NCBI GenBank assembly: GCA_029557965.1
Contig: JAKQIM010000012.1
Coordinates: 1 to 64,000, forward strand
Source: Chloroflexota bacterium
GTDB lineage: Bacteria > Chloroflexota > Anaerolineae > Anaerolineales > UBA4823
Reading direction: 5' to 3'
Length of the DNA: 64,000 nt
The translations under genes were made by a program, and so were the position numbers. The notes under the pieces were generated by a model that had not been told where the DNA came from, did not search any database, and saw only the letters and a program-made list of their open reading frames with translations. Of the stretch, positions 16,164-24,228 are shown piece by piece; within the stretch, counting starts at the first letter, position 1, and the number at the start of each line of letters is the position of its first letter.

Positions 16164-16616
16164 TCAGGCCGGTAAGGCCATGAACTGGGCTGCGGAGAGC
16201 CAATCGGTGGCGCGCGGCGTCCATACCACGATGGTCATGGGCAGCTTGCCGGTTTTCAGCCAGGTGCGCAGGTATTCGATGCGCACCGGCCCTTGCAGGG
16301 CAGGGCCTTGTTGGTAAACGCACCACCCGGCTACAGGACCAGGCTGGGGAAGCCTTTTCATGCCTGCAATACCTCCCTGGGCGAACAAGATAGCCTGGTT
16401 CATGCCGCAGCCGGTATAGGTCCAGGTCTGGTGCAGGCGGTCGTACAACAGCCAATGCTGTTCGTTGGGGTGCAAAAAGGCTTTGCGCCGGCCCAACTGG
16501 ATGGTCCAATCGTCCATGTTGCCGAAAGCCTGCTGGGGTGTTAGCTGGCGGTTTTGCACCTGGGCCGTGCGCTGTGCAAGTTGGTATTCAAGCTCTGCTT
16601 GTGAGTGTGCTGGCAT
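16164..16616 (-). CDS. Unknown protein related to the N-terminal domain of its neighbour
   Basis: A 150-aa soluble protein. Its N-terminal helical segment (AELEYQLAQRTAQVQNRQLT, PQQAF) followed by a Trp-rich strand region (WLLYDRLHQTWTYTG) parallels the start of the 621-aa protein encoded upstream (FSQLYQQYVQRQISPQAFAQ, then WWQMDQNGAWLRWDGRGW). The two appear to share a small helix-plus-WW-like domain. The C-terminal part (WLKTGKLPMTIVVWTPRATD) is unrecognised. It lies 12 bp after the upstream gene, so the two are likely co-transcribed. Confidence 0.6.
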   Translation of the reverse strand: MPAHSQAELEYQLAQRTAQVQNRQLTPQQAFGNMDDWTIQLGRRKAFLHPNEQHWLLYDRLHQTWTYTGCGMNQAILFAQGGIAGMKRLPQPGPVAGWCVYQQGPALQGPVRIEYLRTWLKTGKLPMTIVVWTPRATDWLSAAQFMALPA

Positions 16617-16627
16617 ATGGATGCTCC

Positions 16628-18493
16628 TTAGCGCTCAACCCGTTCTGTGAACTCATTTTTGCCCAGGTAATTTTCCCAGATCTGGCGCGCCTCACTCCAG
16701 GGACGCATAATGGGCGGCGCGTTGGATGTGGTGACGGTTGAGTTGTGCTGGTGGAAATCCACTGCCCATTCAGAGCCATCCGGCATGGTCACCTTGATCA
16801 GGTTATGGTTTTCGGTATTGATCGCATCTACACCGTTCCAAAAGCCCGAGGCGTTGCTAGATTTCTCTTCGAAGACAATGCTCTGCACCTTGGCGCCGGG
16901 GAAATTTTGCTCCACCAGGTTCTTGACCGGGCCAAAAGTTTTATCCACGTAATCGCCGCAGGTCATGCCTTGGGCACCGGTCCAGCGCCCGGCGGTTTCA
17001 TCCCAGATAATGCCGCCCAGGTTGTATAGGCCCTGGAAGACAAGTATAGGATCGCCCTGCAAGAAGTTGCGTACGTAGATGCCCTGGTTGCGCAAGTCTT
17101 GATTGAGGGCCGTCAGGCCGGTGTTCAGGTTGGCTAAATTTTGTGCAGTAGCCAGAGCGGCGGCCAGGTCTGCCGGTTTGATATTGGCCAGCCCGCCCAG
17201 GGTTTGGCCCAGCACTGCCGACAGCCAACCGAGTATGGCCGCCGCCGCCGCTGGCGGCAGGCCTTGCAGAATGGCCTGCACTGCGCCCTGGCTGGTAAGC
17301 CAGCTTTGTAGGGTGCCGCCAGCCTCTTCCCAGCCGCCATCGTCTGCCAGGGCAGGGGTGACGGCAGCAAAAAAGATCAGCAAGAAGACCATCATCAGCG
17401 TTCCGGCGCGCGGCCGCAGGATCATCATCGCTACAGTTGCGCCCATCAGGGCCAGCAAGACCAATGCCCCGCCTACGCCGCACCAGGGCACCCAGGGCAT
17501 GACCGTGGCCCCAAGAAAGCCCAATACCAACCCGACCACTGCCGGGGCAATCCAGGCCGGGTTGAAAGGCCGTTTGACGCCGCCCGTCAGCCGCTGAACA
17601 TCGTTCCATGCCAGGCGCGAGACCAGGCCCGGCAGGCTGTTGGCCTGGGCCGTCAATTCGACCAGGCCAAAAACGGCCAAGAGCAAAGCAACCAGGCGGT
17701 TATTAATGATCGTGCCGATGATCAGGGTCAGTGCGGCATTGCCGCACACCAGGGCCAGGGATTTCAGGCGCAGTTCTTTGAAAGAGGTGAACAGCCAACC
17801 GGGGGTGGCGGCGGCGGTTTTCACCGCCTGCGAGAACCCAAGCTGCCAGATGCGCCCGGCGATCATCGAGAGCAGGCCAAAAAACAGGCCCCAGAACAAG
17901 GTGCCATTGGCCATTTTCCCTTGCAAGGCCAGCACCGCATCCAACACCCAACTGGTGCCCCCGGCAAAGCCGCCGTTGGGGCCGATCAGCAAGATGGTGT
18001 GCAGCACCCAAACAAAGAGCAGGGTGACGATCGCCATGAGCAGCTTGGTGAAAAAGCCCTTGAACATGCCGCCCAAGATCAGCTTTAGCAGATCCAGAAG
18101 GCTTTCCGGCGGCTTGGCCTGGGCTTTAGCCGGGCGATTTGCCAGGCGCTTGGCCGGGCGGGCTGCCGGGTGCATGGCGGCCAGATAGGGTGACGCTGGC
18201 TGGGCTTGGGGCGGGGCTGCTGGGTAGGCTGGGGCAGCCGGGTAAGGTTGAGCCGGCGGCTGATAGGGCGCCCCTGGCTGAGCAGCAAGAGGCTGGCGCG
18301 GTGGTACGGCTGGCAGCCAGCCGCGGCCATCCCAGCGCAGCCATGCGCCGTTTTGATCCATCTGCCACCAGGCGCCATCTGGGCCGACCAGGCGCAGTTG
18401 GCTCACCGCTTGGGCAAATGCTTGCGGTGAGATCTGCCGTTGCACATATTGCTGGTAAAGCTGGGAAAAACGGGCTTCCATGTTCTCAAACAT
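16628..18493 (-). CDS. Multi-domain membrane protein with papain-like C-terminal domain
   Basis: A 621-aa protein. Residues 1-60 form the helix/Trp-rich domain (QRQISPQAFAQAV, WLRWDGRGW). Residues 65-145 are a Pro/Ala/Gln-rich linker. About residues 150-420 contain seven or more hydrophobic segments, including one like a signal ending TPALADDGG. The C-terminal 130 residues carry a Cys-His-Asp set (C512 in MTCGDYVD, H563 in ENHNLIKV, D579 in WAVDFHQHN) in the order used by papain-like and transglutaminase-like folds. The start at 18493 has AGGAGG at 8 bp; the frame open to 18550 is not needed. Function unknown; a peptidase, amidase or toxin-like domain is possible. Confidence 0.6.
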   Translation of the reverse strand: MFENMEARFSQLYQQYVQRQISPQAFAQAVSQLRLVGPDGAWWQMDQNGAWLRWDGRGWLPAVPPRQPLAAQPGAPYQPPAQPYPAAPAYPAAPPQAQPASPYLAAMHPAARPAKRLANRPAKAQAKPPESLLDLLKLILGGMFKGFFTKLLMAIVTLLFVWVLHTILLIGPNGGFAGGTSWVLDAVLALQGKMANGTLFWGLFFGLLSMIAGRIWQLGFSQAVKTAAATPGWLFTSFKELRLKSLALVCGNAALTLIIGTIINNRLVALLLAVFGLVELTAQANSLPGLVSRLAWNDVQRLTGGVKRPFNPAWIAPAVVGLVLGFLGATVMPWVPWCGVGGALVLLALMGATVAMMILRPRAGTLMMVFLLIFFAAVTPALADDGGWEEAGGTLQSWLTSQGAVQAILQGLPPAAAAAILGWLSAVLGQTLGGLANIKPADLAAALATAQNLANLNTGLTALNQDLRNQGIYVRNFLQGDPILVFQGLYNLGGIIWDETAGRWTGAQGMTCGDYVDKTFGPVKNLVEQNFPGAKVQSIVFEEKSSNASGFWNGVDAINTENHNLIKVTMPDGSEWAVDFHQHNSTVTTSNAPPIMRPWSEARQIWENYLGKNEFTERVER

Positions 18494-18590
18494 CGCAGGG
18501 CCCTCCTGTATGCTACTCATTAGCTTACCAGAAAAATGCCTCTTTGTCACGCCCTTTTGGGCGCGCCTGGTAGGGTTTTAATAAGAATGG

Positions 18591-18639
18591 GATTCGGGGT
18601 ATGAACGGGCGGCAAGGCCGCCCGTTCATACCCTGAATC
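18591..18639 (-). terminator. Terminator of the aldo/keto reductase gene
   Basis: A 16-bp perfect stem (GGGTATGAACGGGCGG and complement, loop CAAGG) extended by a further 5 bp after one mismatch. It directly follows the reductase stop codon at 18640. Its end GGGTATGAA matches the hairpin at 9665-9701. Confidence 0.75.
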
Positions 18640-19635
18640 TTAGGCCCGGCCTAACACATGCTCGACCTGGGTAAATTGCTCGGGGGTCAGCGGCCCGAAC
18701 TGCATGGCGCGGGCATTTTCTTCGACCTGCCTGACCGTGCGGAAGCCTGGGATGGGGATGGTTTTGGGGCTGCGCGCCCACAACCAGGCCAGCGCGCCCT
18801 GCGGCAGGCTGCGTCCGCCGCTGGTCAGGATCTCGCGCACGGCAGCGATCTTCTGCGTGTATTCGGGGCTGGGCTGGCCGTTCTTGAAGTATTTCATCCA
18901 CTCAGGGCTTTTCTCGCCGCGCACATCATCTGCCGAGGGTTTGATGCTGCCTGTGTACTTGCCGGTCAACAATCCCATCGCCAATGGACCGCGGTTGATC
19001 GCCGCCAGGTTTTCCTTTTCGCAGATGGATAGAATGGCGGCATTGTCGTCCAGTACATTCAGCTCGGCCTGGATCGCAGCGCAGTGCGCGCCTTGGGCGA
19101 AGAATTCTGCACTCTTTGGGAAGTCGGTGCTCCAGCCATAAGCGCGGATCTTGCCTTCGGCTACCAACTGCTCGAGGGTCTCGCGGACTGGTTCAGCTTG
19201 CTCAGGCGGGAAACCATTGTCATGAAATTGGTAAAGGTCGATGTAGTCTGTTCCCAGGCGGCGGAGTGAATCGTCGCAGGCTTGGCGGATCCCGGCAGGG
19301 GTGGCATCGCTGCCGGTCACCTGGCGGGTGTCCTCGTCGAAAACGGCATTGAACTTGGTGGCGATCACCACCTGCTCGCGCCGGCCAGCCAGGGCAAGCC
19401 CCAATACGCTTTCGCTGTGCCCGGCTCCGTACACGTTGGCGGTATCAAAAAAAGTTACCCCCAGCTCAAGTGCGGCATGGATGGCGCGGATGGACTCGTT
19501 GTCATCTACCTCGCCCCAACCCAGGGGGGTCTCGCCCGCCCAGAATGGGCCTCCGATGGCCCAACAGCCCATGCCCAAGGCGCTGACTCGAATACCAGAA
19601 CGACCAAGAGTGCGAGTGAATTTTGCGTTCATCAT
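18640..19635 (-). CDS. Aldo/keto reductase
   Basis: NADPH-dependent aldo/keto reductase, 331 aa. The catalytic tetrad is visible: Asp and Tyr in FFDTANVYGAGHSE, Lys in VVIATKFNAVF, His in LYQFHDNGFP. The N-terminus is the usual RTLGRSGIRVSALGMGCWAIGG beginning. The ATG at 19635 is preceded by AAGGGA; the frame extends to 19683 without a better signal. It is transcribed divergently from padR, which may therefore regulate it. The substrate is unknown. Confidence 0.88.
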   Translation of the reverse strand: MMNAKFTRTLGRSGIRVSALGMGCWAIGGPFWAGETPLGWGEVDDNESIRAIHAALELGVTFFDTANVYGAGHSESVLGLALAGRREQVVIATKFNAVFDEDTRQVTGSDATPAGIRQACDDSLRRLGTDYIDLYQFHDNGFPPEQAEPVRETLEQLVAEGKIRAYGWSTDFPKSAEFFAQGAHCAAIQAELNVLDDNAAILSICEKENLAAINRGPLAMGLLTGKYTGSIKPSADDVRGEKSPEWMKYFKNGQPSPEYTQKIAAVREILTSGGRSLPQGALAWLWARSPKTIPIPGFRTVRQVEENARAMQFGPLTPEQFTQVEHVLGRA

Positions 19636-19718
19636 GCTTCCCTTTCGTCTTTTTGAAGATTGTATGACTTGATTATAGGTCAAGTGCGGATTTATTTCTA
19701 GTACCAGGAAGAACTATG

Positions 19719-19741
19719 ATATACTCATCCGGTGAGTATAT
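19719..19741. promoter_or_regulatory. Putative PadR operator overlapping the padR start
   Basis: Perfect inverted repeat ATATACTCA-N5-TGAGTATAT. It overlaps a -10-like TATGAT (19715-19720) and the ATG at 19740. Position suggests autorepression and possibly control of the divergent reductase. Confidence 0.6.
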
Positions 19742-20333
19742 GATGAATACCCGAGCATCTCATCATACCGGCACACTTTCACCCGAAATGGTCCTACTGG
19801 GCCTGCTTTATGGCGCGCCAGGGCATGGTTATGATCTGCACCGCAAGGTGGTCTCAGACCTGGGGCATGTCTGGCACCTCAGCCAGAGCCAGGCTTATGC
19901 CATCTTGAAGCGCCTGGAAACGCGCCGCGACATCTCGCCGGAAGAAATCTTGCAAGAGAAACTGCCCCCTCGCCAACTGCTGCGCATTACCCCGCAGGGT
20001 CGCCAACGTTTCTTGGACTGGCTGGGGGATACCAGCGGGGGCAGTGTGCGCGCCATCCGGATGGAATTCATCACCCGCCTGTACTTTCTCAGCCTGTACC
20101 AACCCCAAAATATCCCCCAGGCTTTTCAACAGCAAAAAGCGGCTGCCTCCAGGCACTTGCAGAGGTTAAAGAAAACGGTTGCTGAACTGCCCGGAGAGCA
20201 AGTCTATAACCGCATGAGCCTGGCCATGCGCCTGGAACAGCTTAAATCTGTGCTAGAATGGCTCGATGCGTGCCAGGAAGATTTTTTAGTCAAGCAAGCC
20301 CTGCCCCAAGATCTGCCTGTTGAGAAAATATGA
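19740..20333 (+). CDS. PadR family transcriptional regulator
   Basis: PadR-type winged-helix regulator (197 aa). The N-terminal domain reads LSPEMVLLGLLYGAPGHGYD, then VWHLSQSQAYAILKRLETRR (recognition helix) and a wing ending LLRITPQGRQRFLDWL. The C-terminal PadR coiled-coil helix (RLKKTVAELPGE...LRLEQLKSVLEWL) mediates dimerisation. The start at 19740 lies at the edge of the palindrome, so the message is probably leaderless. The last codon overlaps moeA (ATGA at 20330), making it first gene of the ECF operon. The ligand is unknown. Confidence 0.85.
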   Translation: MMNTRASHHTGTLSPEMVLLGLLYGAPGHGYDLHRKVVSDLGHVWHLSQSQAYAILKRLETRRDISPEEILQEKLPPRQLLRITPQGRQRFLDWLGDTSGGSVRAIRMEFITRLYFLSLYQPQNIPQAFQQQKAAASRHLQRLKKTVAELPGEQVYNRMSLAMRLEQLKSVLEWLDACQEDFLVKQALPQDLPVEKI

Positions 20334-21532
20334 TTGCTTTTGATCAAGCTTATCAACTTACCTTAGAACATATCCATCCCCTGGCGGTAGAAACCGTTGA
20401 TCTGCTGCATGCCGTGGGACGAACTGCCGGGCAAGATATCTTGGCCAGGGTCGATTCTCCTTCGCTAGATGTCTCTCTGAAAGATGGTTATGCCGTCTTG
20501 GCGGCGGATATAAGCCATGCTGGGCCAGATGCCCCGGTGCAGTTGAACCTGGTTGGAAGCATTGCCGCAGGCGATGACTGGCAAGGGATTCTTGGCTCAG
20601 GTGAAGCGGTGCGCATCTTGAGCGGTGCGCCGCTTCCGCAAGGTGCAGATGTGGTGGTGGCAGAGGAATTTACGCGTACAACCCCTGGGGCTGTGCAGGT
20701 ATTGATGCAGACAGACGCAGGGCGTAATGTTCTACGCCGGGGTGCAGACGTCCAGAGCGGGCAGCGCATGGTCCCTGCCGCTCAAAAGCTCTCTCCCACC
20801 GCCATTGGCTTGTTGGCCGCGGCCGGCCACCACCAGGTGCCGGTGGTCCGGCGGCCGCGCGTGGCGGTTTTGGCTACGGGGAGTGAGGTGCTGGCACCCG
20901 GGCAGCCCCTGGTGCAGGGCAAGCTGTATGCCAGCAATTTGTTCAACCTGGCGGCCTGGTGCTTACACTATGGCTTTGAGGTCGAAACCCTGGTGCTGCG
21001 GGATGATGTCGAAGTCATCCGCCCGGCGTTGATGGACTGCCTGGAGCGTTTCGACGCCGTGCTGACCAGCGGCGGAGCCTGGAAGGGTGAGCATGACCTG
21101 GTGGTGCAGATCTTAGATGGGTTGGACTGGCAAAAGATCTATCACCGGGTGCGGATGGGGCCTGGAAAAGCGGTGGGATTTGGCTTGTTTGAGCATAAGC
21201 CGGTCTTTTGCCTGCCTGGTGGGCCTCCCTCCAACCATATGGCCTTTATCCAACTGGCGCTGCCCGGCCTGCACAAACTGGCCGGAGAGGCCAAGCCCGG
21301 CCTGCCCCAGACGCTGGCTGTGATGGCTGAACCGATCTCGGGGCAGGTGGATTGGACACAGTTTGTCCATGGGCGCCTGGTACAAGAAGATCAGCGCTTG
21401 TTGTTCCAACCGTTGAAATACAAGAGCCGCTTGCAAGAAATGGCACAGACTGAGGCCATTGCCCGCATCCCAGAAGGCCAGGAAGTGATCCCCGCCGGCA
21501 GCCTGGTGATGGTGCAGAGGTTGGCGAGCTGA
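20330..21532 (+). CDS. MoeA-like molybdopterin molybdotransferase, divergent
   Basis: A 400-aa MoeA-family protein. MoeA inserts molybdate (or tungstate) into adenylylated molybdopterin. It has the MoeA N-terminal domain (ETVDLLHAVGRTAGQDILAR, then SLDVSLKDGYAV in place of the usual SxMDGYAV), the MoCF-biosynthesis domain with VAVLATGSEVLAPGQPL and VLTSGGAWKGEHDLV (usual SGGVSxGxxD), and LPGGPPSNHM where typical enzymes have LPGNPVS. The substituted active-site loops mark a specialised subfamily. It is coupled to padR by ATGA and lies 16 bp before the NTPase gene. Its presence in an ECF operon suggests a link between transport and Mo/W cofactor. Confidence 0.8.
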   Translation: MIAFDQAYQLTLEHIHPLAVETVDLLHAVGRTAGQDILARVDSPSLDVSLKDGYAVLAADISHAGPDAPVQLNLVGSIAAGDDWQGILGSGEAVRILSGAPLPQGADVVVAEEFTRTTPGAVQVLMQTDAGRNVLRRGADVQSGQRMVPAAQKLSPTAIGLLAAAGHHQVPVVRRPRVAVLATGSEVLAPGQPLVQGKLYASNLFNLAAWCLHYGFEVETLVLRDDVEVIRPALMDCLERFDAVLTSGGAWKGEHDLVVQILDGLDWQKIYHRVRMGPGKAVGFGLFEHKPVFCLPGGPPSNHMAFIQLALPGLHKLAGEAKPGLPQTLAVMAEPISGQVDWTQFVHGRLVQEDQRLLFQPLKYKSRLQEMAQTEAIARIPEGQEVIPAGSLVMVQRLAS

Positions 21533-21547
21533 ACCAAGAGGCCGGCT

Positions 21548-22135
21548 GTGCAAGGATCTTCAATTTCTCCCGCAGATATGGTTGTTCACTACCTGCCCTA
21601 TGCCGGTAGTGAACCGGCTTTGTTCCTGGTGACGGGGGGGCGCGGCAGCGGGAAAACAAGCTGGTGCATTGAATTGCTTCGCCAGGCACGTTCTGTGGGT
21701 ATTGAGCCGGTTGGCCTGGTATCGCCGGCGGTTTTTGAGCATGGCACCAAGGCCGGCATTGACCTGGTCTGCGTTGCGACCGGCGAACGCCGCAACTTGG
21801 CAGTGAGGCGGCAGCCTGCCGTTCCCGGCTCAGCGGCGCAGCAGGCTGGCTGGCATAAGTTCGATTGGCAGTTCTTTCCAGATGTGCTCGCTTGGGGCAA
21901 CCAGGTGCTCGACACGCTGCCCCCAGGTGAGCTTTTGATCCTGGATGAGCTGGGTCCGCTGGAATTCTTTGAGCAGGTTGGGTTTACTGCCGGCCTGGAA
22001 CAGATCACCCGACAGGCTTTCAAAATCACTTGTGTGGTGATCCGCCCAACGCTGCTGGAACAGGCCCTGGGGCGCTGGCCTTGGGCAAAGATCATCACTA
22101 TAGCAGATGAACCTGGCGAGGGGAACCAACCGTGA
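21548..22135 (+). CDS. THEP1-like nucleoside-triphosphatase
   Basis: A 195-aa P-loop NTPase of the THEP1/DUF2478 type. Walker A is LVTGGRGSGKTSWCIELLRQ and Walker B is GELLILDELGPLEFFEQVGF, the latter very characteristic. The GTG at 21548 has AGAGG 7 bp upstream; an ATG at 21578 is an alternative. Related NTPases occur beside molybdenum or metal transport genes, and MobB-type GTPases work in Mo-cofactor maturation, so a role in cofactor or substrate handling is plausible but unproven. The end overlaps the ATPase gene (GTGA). Confidence 0.8.
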   Translation: MQGSSISPADMVVHYLPYAGSEPALFLVTGGRGSGKTSWCIELLRQARSVGIEPVGLVSPAVFEHGTKAGIDLVCVATGERRNLAVRRQPAVPGSAAQQAGWHKFDWQFFPDVLAWGNQVLDTLPPGELLILDELGPLEFFEQVGFTAGLEQITRQAFKITCVVIRPTLLEQALGRWPWAKIITIADEPGEGNQP

Positions 22136-23619
22136 TCCGTGTCGATGGGCTTTCGGTTCGCTATGGAAATATCCCCGCCTTAATGGATATTTCACTGTCC
22201 ATTCAAGAAGGCGAGTGCGTCTTGATCACGGGGCCTTCGGGGTGCGGCAAGAGCACGCTGGCGCGGGTGCTGTGCGGCCTGATCCCGCATGCCATCCCGG
22301 CCCAGGTTGAAGGCCGGGTGGAGGTGGACGGATTGGATACCCTCACCCAGCCGATTCCCCAGGTTGCCCAGAAAATTGGCATGGTTTTTCAGCGCCCCGC
22401 CTCGCAGCTTTTTCATCTGCGGGTCGAGGATGAGGTGGCTTTTGGGCCGCGCAACCTGGGGTTGGCCGAGGAAGAAGTACAGCGGCGCACCGAATGGGCT
22501 TTGCGCGCAACCGGAATGTATGACCTGCGGGCAGATAAACCATCGGCCTTGTCTGGCGGTCAGAAGCAGTGCGTGGCGATTGCCGCGGCGCTGGCCATGC
22601 GCACCCGGGTGCTGGTGTTAGATGAGCCGACCGCCTCGTTGGATGTGCCCAATACCCGCCGGGTGATGGAAGCCCTGGCCGCGCTGCGCGCCGAGCATGG
22701 CATTACGATCATTTTGATTGAGCACCGCCTGGCAGATGCGGCCCAATTGGCTGGGCGGGTGATCTTGATGGAGGAGGGGCGCATTCTGGCAGATGGTATT
22801 CCACAAGAGGTGTTTGCCGATCGACAGCTCCGCCTGCGCCTGGGGCTGCGCCGCCCGAGCGATGAACCGGCCGTATCTTGGGAGACCCTGATCCGGGCCA
22901 ACGGCAGCCATCCGGCTGAGGGCCAACCCTTGCTGGAATTGCAAAATGTGTCGGCGGGGTTCAATGGCCATGCCATCATCAAAGAGATCCAGTTGACCCT
23001 TTACCCGGGTGAATTTGCTGCATTGGTGGGGGATAATGGGGCGGGTAAATCGACCCTGGCGATGGTTGCCGCCGGGTTGATCAAGCCGCAGGCGGGCTTG
23101 GTGCGCTTTGATGGCGGCACCCGGCCGCGGGCAGGGCTGGACGTGGCCTTGCTCTTTCAGGATCCGCAGGAGCAGCTTTTTACCGATTCGGTGGAAGAAG
23201 AAGTGACTTTTGCCCCCAAGAATTATGACCGCTACGACCCTGCCTTGCAAGAACAAATCTTGCAAGAAGCTGATTTGTGGGGCCTGCGCCAGCGCCGCCC
23301 GATGGCGATCTCGGCTGGTCAGCAGCAGCGCACCACCCTGGCGGCCTGCCTGAGCCTGCGCCCGCGCCTGCTCATCTTGGATGAGCCTACGCTGGGGCAA
23401 GATTGGGGCCACCTCCAGCGTTTGATGGATTACCTGAAGCGGCTCAATGAACAGGGAACCACCATCCTGCTCATTTCACACGATTACAAGCTGGTTCACC
23501 ATTATGCCCGGCGAATCATTCTGCTGCGTGATGGTCGGATTGAACAGATTGGCAAGATACAAGATACACCATTCCATAATATGGTCCCGGAGGCAAAAGA
23601 TGAAGCTGTCGACGCGTGA
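22132..23619 (+). CDS. ECF transporter ATPase, fused EcfA-EcfA'
   Basis: A 495-aa protein with two ABC ATPase domains in one chain. Domain 1 has Walker A GPSGCGKSTLARVLCG, signature LSGGQKQCVAIAAALA and Walker B VLVLDEPTASLD. Domain 2 has GDNGAGKSTLAMVAAG, an altered signature ISAGQQQRTTLAACLS and LLILDEPTLGQD. The Q-loops (FQRPASQLFHLRVEDEVAFG; FQDPQEQLFTDSVEEEVTFA) are typical of energy-coupling-factor ATPases. It starts at a GTG overlapping the NTPase stop and overlaps the S-component start by 20 bp, so synthesis is coupled. Confidence 0.93.
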   Translation: MIRVDGLSVRYGNIPALMDISLSIQEGECVLITGPSGCGKSTLARVLCGLIPHAIPAQVEGRVEVDGLDTLTQPIPQVAQKIGMVFQRPASQLFHLRVEDEVAFGPRNLGLAEEEVQRRTEWALRATGMYDLRADKPSALSGGQKQCVAIAAALAMRTRVLVLDEPTASLDVPNTRRVMEALAALRAEHGITIILIEHRLADAAQLAGRVILMEEGRILADGIPQEVFADRQLRLRLGLRRPSDEPAVSWETLIRANGSHPAEGQPLLELQNVSAGFNGHAIIKEIQLTLYPGEFAALVGDNGAGKSTLAMVAAGLIKPQAGLVRFDGGTRPRAGLDVALLFQDPQEQLFTDSVEEEVTFAPKNYDRYDPALQEQILQEADLWGLRQRRPMAISAGQQQRTTLAACLSLRPRLLILDEPTLGQDWGHLQRLMDYLKRLNEQGTTILLISHDYKLVHHYARRIILLRDGRIEQIGKIQDTPFHNMVPEAKDEAVDA

Positions 23620-24226
23620 GCTGGCAACCCTGGCGGTGTTTGGGGCTTTGTGGGGCCTGGTTGAGATCAGCCTGGGTTCGGTGTTGAAAACATTGAACAT
23701 TCCCATGAGCGGGATGGTGCTCTCGGCCATTGGCCTGGTGATCGCTTTGACGGGCAGGGTGTTTGTGCCCCGTCGCGGCTCCACCCTGTTCATTGGTGTG
23801 ATCGCCATGCTGCTCAAGCTGTTCAGCCTGGGCGGAGTGATCCTTGGGCCGATGGTGGGTATATTTACCGAGGCTTTGGTGGCTGAAATAGTGCTTTCGC
23901 TGACCGGCAAACCCCGGCGGGGCAGCCTGGCCCTGGCTGGTGCCCTGGGGGTGGCCTGGGTATTGGTGCAGCCCTTCATTACAAATCCCCTGCTCTTTGG
24001 CCGGACTCTGTTCACCGTGTGGTTAGACCTGCTGGACCGGGGCGAGCAGTTATTGGGTTTGCCTCCATCATCTGCCTTGTGGATCATCTTGGGTTTCTTG
24101 CTCATCTACCTGGCGGTGGGAGTGGCGGCGGGCTTGTTGGCCTGGAGCATTGCCCATCTATTGCAAAAACGCCTGGGGCATCCAGACCCCAGCATCACTC
24201 ATCCAAAATCACAAGGAGAGGAGTAA
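23600..24226 (+). CDS. ECF transporter S-component (substrate-specific), substrate unknown
   Basis: A 208-aa membrane protein with about six hydrophobic segments. The start MKLSTRELATLAVFGALWGL has the S-component form of a short cytoplasmic N-terminus followed by a small-residue-rich first helix (AxxxA-like) used to dock EcfT. The ATG at 23600 has GGAGGC at 5-bp spacing and lies inside the end of the ATPase gene. I cannot match it to a vitamin-specific S-component (biotin, thiamin, riboflavin, folate, cobalt). Gene context points to a pterin, molybdopterin-related or oxyanion substrate. Confidence 0.8.
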   Translation: MKLSTRELATLAVFGALWGLVEISLGSVLKTLNIPMSGMVLSAIGLVIALTGRVFVPRRGSTLFIGVIAMLLKLFSLGGVILGPMVGIFTEALVAEIVLSLTGKPRRGSLALAGALGVAWVLVQPFITNPLLFGRTLFTVWLDLLDRGEQLLGLPPSSALWIILGFLLIYLAVGVAAGLLAWSIAHLLQKRLGHPDPSITHPKSQGEE

Positions 24227-24228
24227 AA

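Noticed and set aside
19716-19739. Upstream ATG at 19716 for padR
   Set aside because: It lies inside the -10/operator region and adds residues (MIYSSGEY) not typical of PadR N-termini.
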